Shown one piece after another: positions 4,534-5,070 of a stretch of 5,070 nucleotides of DNA. This DNA comes from Cypionkella sp. (GTDB lineage: Bacteria > Pseudomonadota > Alphaproteobacteria > Rhodobacterales > Rhodobacteraceae). The stretch spans positions 1 to 5,070 of the forward strand of contig JAGPBG010000198.1 in the NCBI GenBank assembly GCA_018063485.1, in the 5' to 3' direction. The translations under genes and the position numbers were made by a program. How positions within the stretch are numbered: position 1 is the first letter of the stretch; every line of letters begins with the position of its first letter. The notes under the pieces are model-generated. The model ran no database searches and was not told the DNA's origin. It worked only from the letters and a program-made list of their open reading frames with translations.

Positions 4534-5070
4534 TCAGTGGAGTTTGGCTTCCACTTGCGCGATTGCGGCATCAATGGAAGCCGCCGTGCTTTCCGCCGTG
4601 CTTTGCTTGGACAGAACGTCGCCCGCAGCGGCAATCGCCACTGCAATCGCACGCTCACGCACCTGGCGGATCGCCGAGGCTTCGGCGGAAGCGATCTGTT
4701 CCTGAGCGGTCGCAAGACGACGCTGGATCGAGAGCTTGAGATCCGCCTTGGCCAGAGTGGCGGCGGCATTGGCCTCATCCTTGGCCGTAGCCACGATGCG
4801 CTCGGACTGCGCGATCATTTCCTGCTGCTTGGCCGTGTAGGAATCGAGCAGCGCACGCGCCTCATCGCGCAAGGCGCGCGCTTCGGCCAGTTCCGCCGAA
4901 ATCCGCTTTGCACGCGCGTCCAGCAATCCGGCAATCTTTCCCCAGGCATCCACCTTGATCAAAATCGCAACGAACACGAGAAAGGACAGCAGCTCCACGA
5001 AATTTGTGTTGCGCAAGGAAAAGAACGGGCCACCGGAAGCAAGTGCCGGAGTGGCAAGCAAAGCGAACAG
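4534..5070 (-). CDS. atpF: ATP synthase F0 subunit b (5' end outside window)
   Basis: Subunit b of the membrane F0 sector is the peripheral stalk holding F1 against rotation. The 178 visible residues end at TGA (complement of 4534-4536), and the frame stays open to the window edge. The TTG at 5061 is only an internal codon, and the true start lies beyond 5070. Visible order: a hydrophobic stretch ending in the possible signal-peptidase site ALA-SGG, then FFSLRNTNF, a membrane helix (visible residues about 24-40), and a long Ala/Glu/Arg/Lys-rich coiled coil ending in -AKLH. This matches Rhodobacter-type b rather than b'. In alphaproteobacteria the F0 genes form an operon separate from F1, usually with atpF last. 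The terminator just downstream fits that. A 12-bp tandem duplication encodes STAE-STAA near the C-terminus. Confidence 0.95.
   Translation of the reverse strand: MFALLATPALASGGPFFSLRNTNFVELLSFLVFVAILIKVDAWGKIAGLLDARAKRISAELAEARALRDEARALLDSYTAKQQEMIAQSERIVATAKDEANAAATLAKADLKLSIQRRLATAQEQIASAEASAIRQVRERAIAVAIAAAGDVLSKQSTAESTAASIDAAIAQVEAKLH
4581..4604. repeat. Perfect 12-bp tandem duplication within atpF
   Basis: CCGCCGTGCTTT occurs twice head-to-tail (4581-4592 and 4593-4604). Because 12 is a multiple of three the frame is kept, and the protein reads STAE then STAA just before its C-terminal helix. The perfect DNA identity suggests a fairly recent slippage duplication. Confidence 0.85.

Noticed and set aside
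3861..4778. A 305-codon minus-strand open frame covering the antisense of the regulator and part of atpF.
   Set aside because: It spans two well-supported genes and the terminator between them; low-complexity Arg/Pro/Ser composition typical of an antisense shadow.

Overview
The window looks like chromosomal DNA from an alphaproteobacterium, most likely Rhodobacterales. The reasons are the moderately high GC, an ATP synthase subunit b whose visible N-terminus and C-terminal -AKLH resemble Rhodobacter-type AtpF, and an endonuclease III / PfkB adenosine kinase pair. No mobile element, CRISPR array, tRNA, rRNA or phage gene is visible. The content is housekeeping and DNA repair plus one regulator.

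Layout from left to right. (1) 2-247 (+): the C-terminal end of an unrecognised protein that runs in from the left. It converges on (2) 282-1265 (-), a PfkB-family adenosine kinase, which overlaps by 4 bp (ATGA) the end of (3) 1262-1906 (-), endonuclease III (nth); the two form a translationally coupled leftward operon. (4) After a 103-bp divergent intergenic region, 2010-2882 (+) encodes an Ada-like fusion of an AraC-type DNA-binding domain and an O6-alkylguanine-DNA alkyltransferase. Base-excision repair and direct reversal of alkylation therefore diverge from one intergenic region. (5) 2964-3620 (+): an OmpA-type peptidoglycan-associated lipoprotein with a glycine zipper, closed by a strong hairpin terminator. 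(6) 3723-4490 (+): a FadR/GntR-family regulator closely resembling PdhR, preceded by a well-formed sigma70-type promoter whose -10 element lies between the arms of a perfect 9-bp inverted repeat. (7) 4534-5070 (-): atpF, 5' end outside the window, converging on the regulator and separated from it by a bidirectional terminator.

I did not find a credible new multi-gene system. The most interesting details are regulatory or micro-structural. They are the unusually spaced PdhR-like operator around the regulator's own promoter, a 7-G run exactly at the domain linker of the Ada-like protein where loss of one G would stop translation just after the DNA-binding domain, a palindrome containing the Ada-like gene's ribosome binding site, and an in-frame 12-bp tandem duplication near the end of atpF. 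All comparisons with known proteins are from memory, without database searches.
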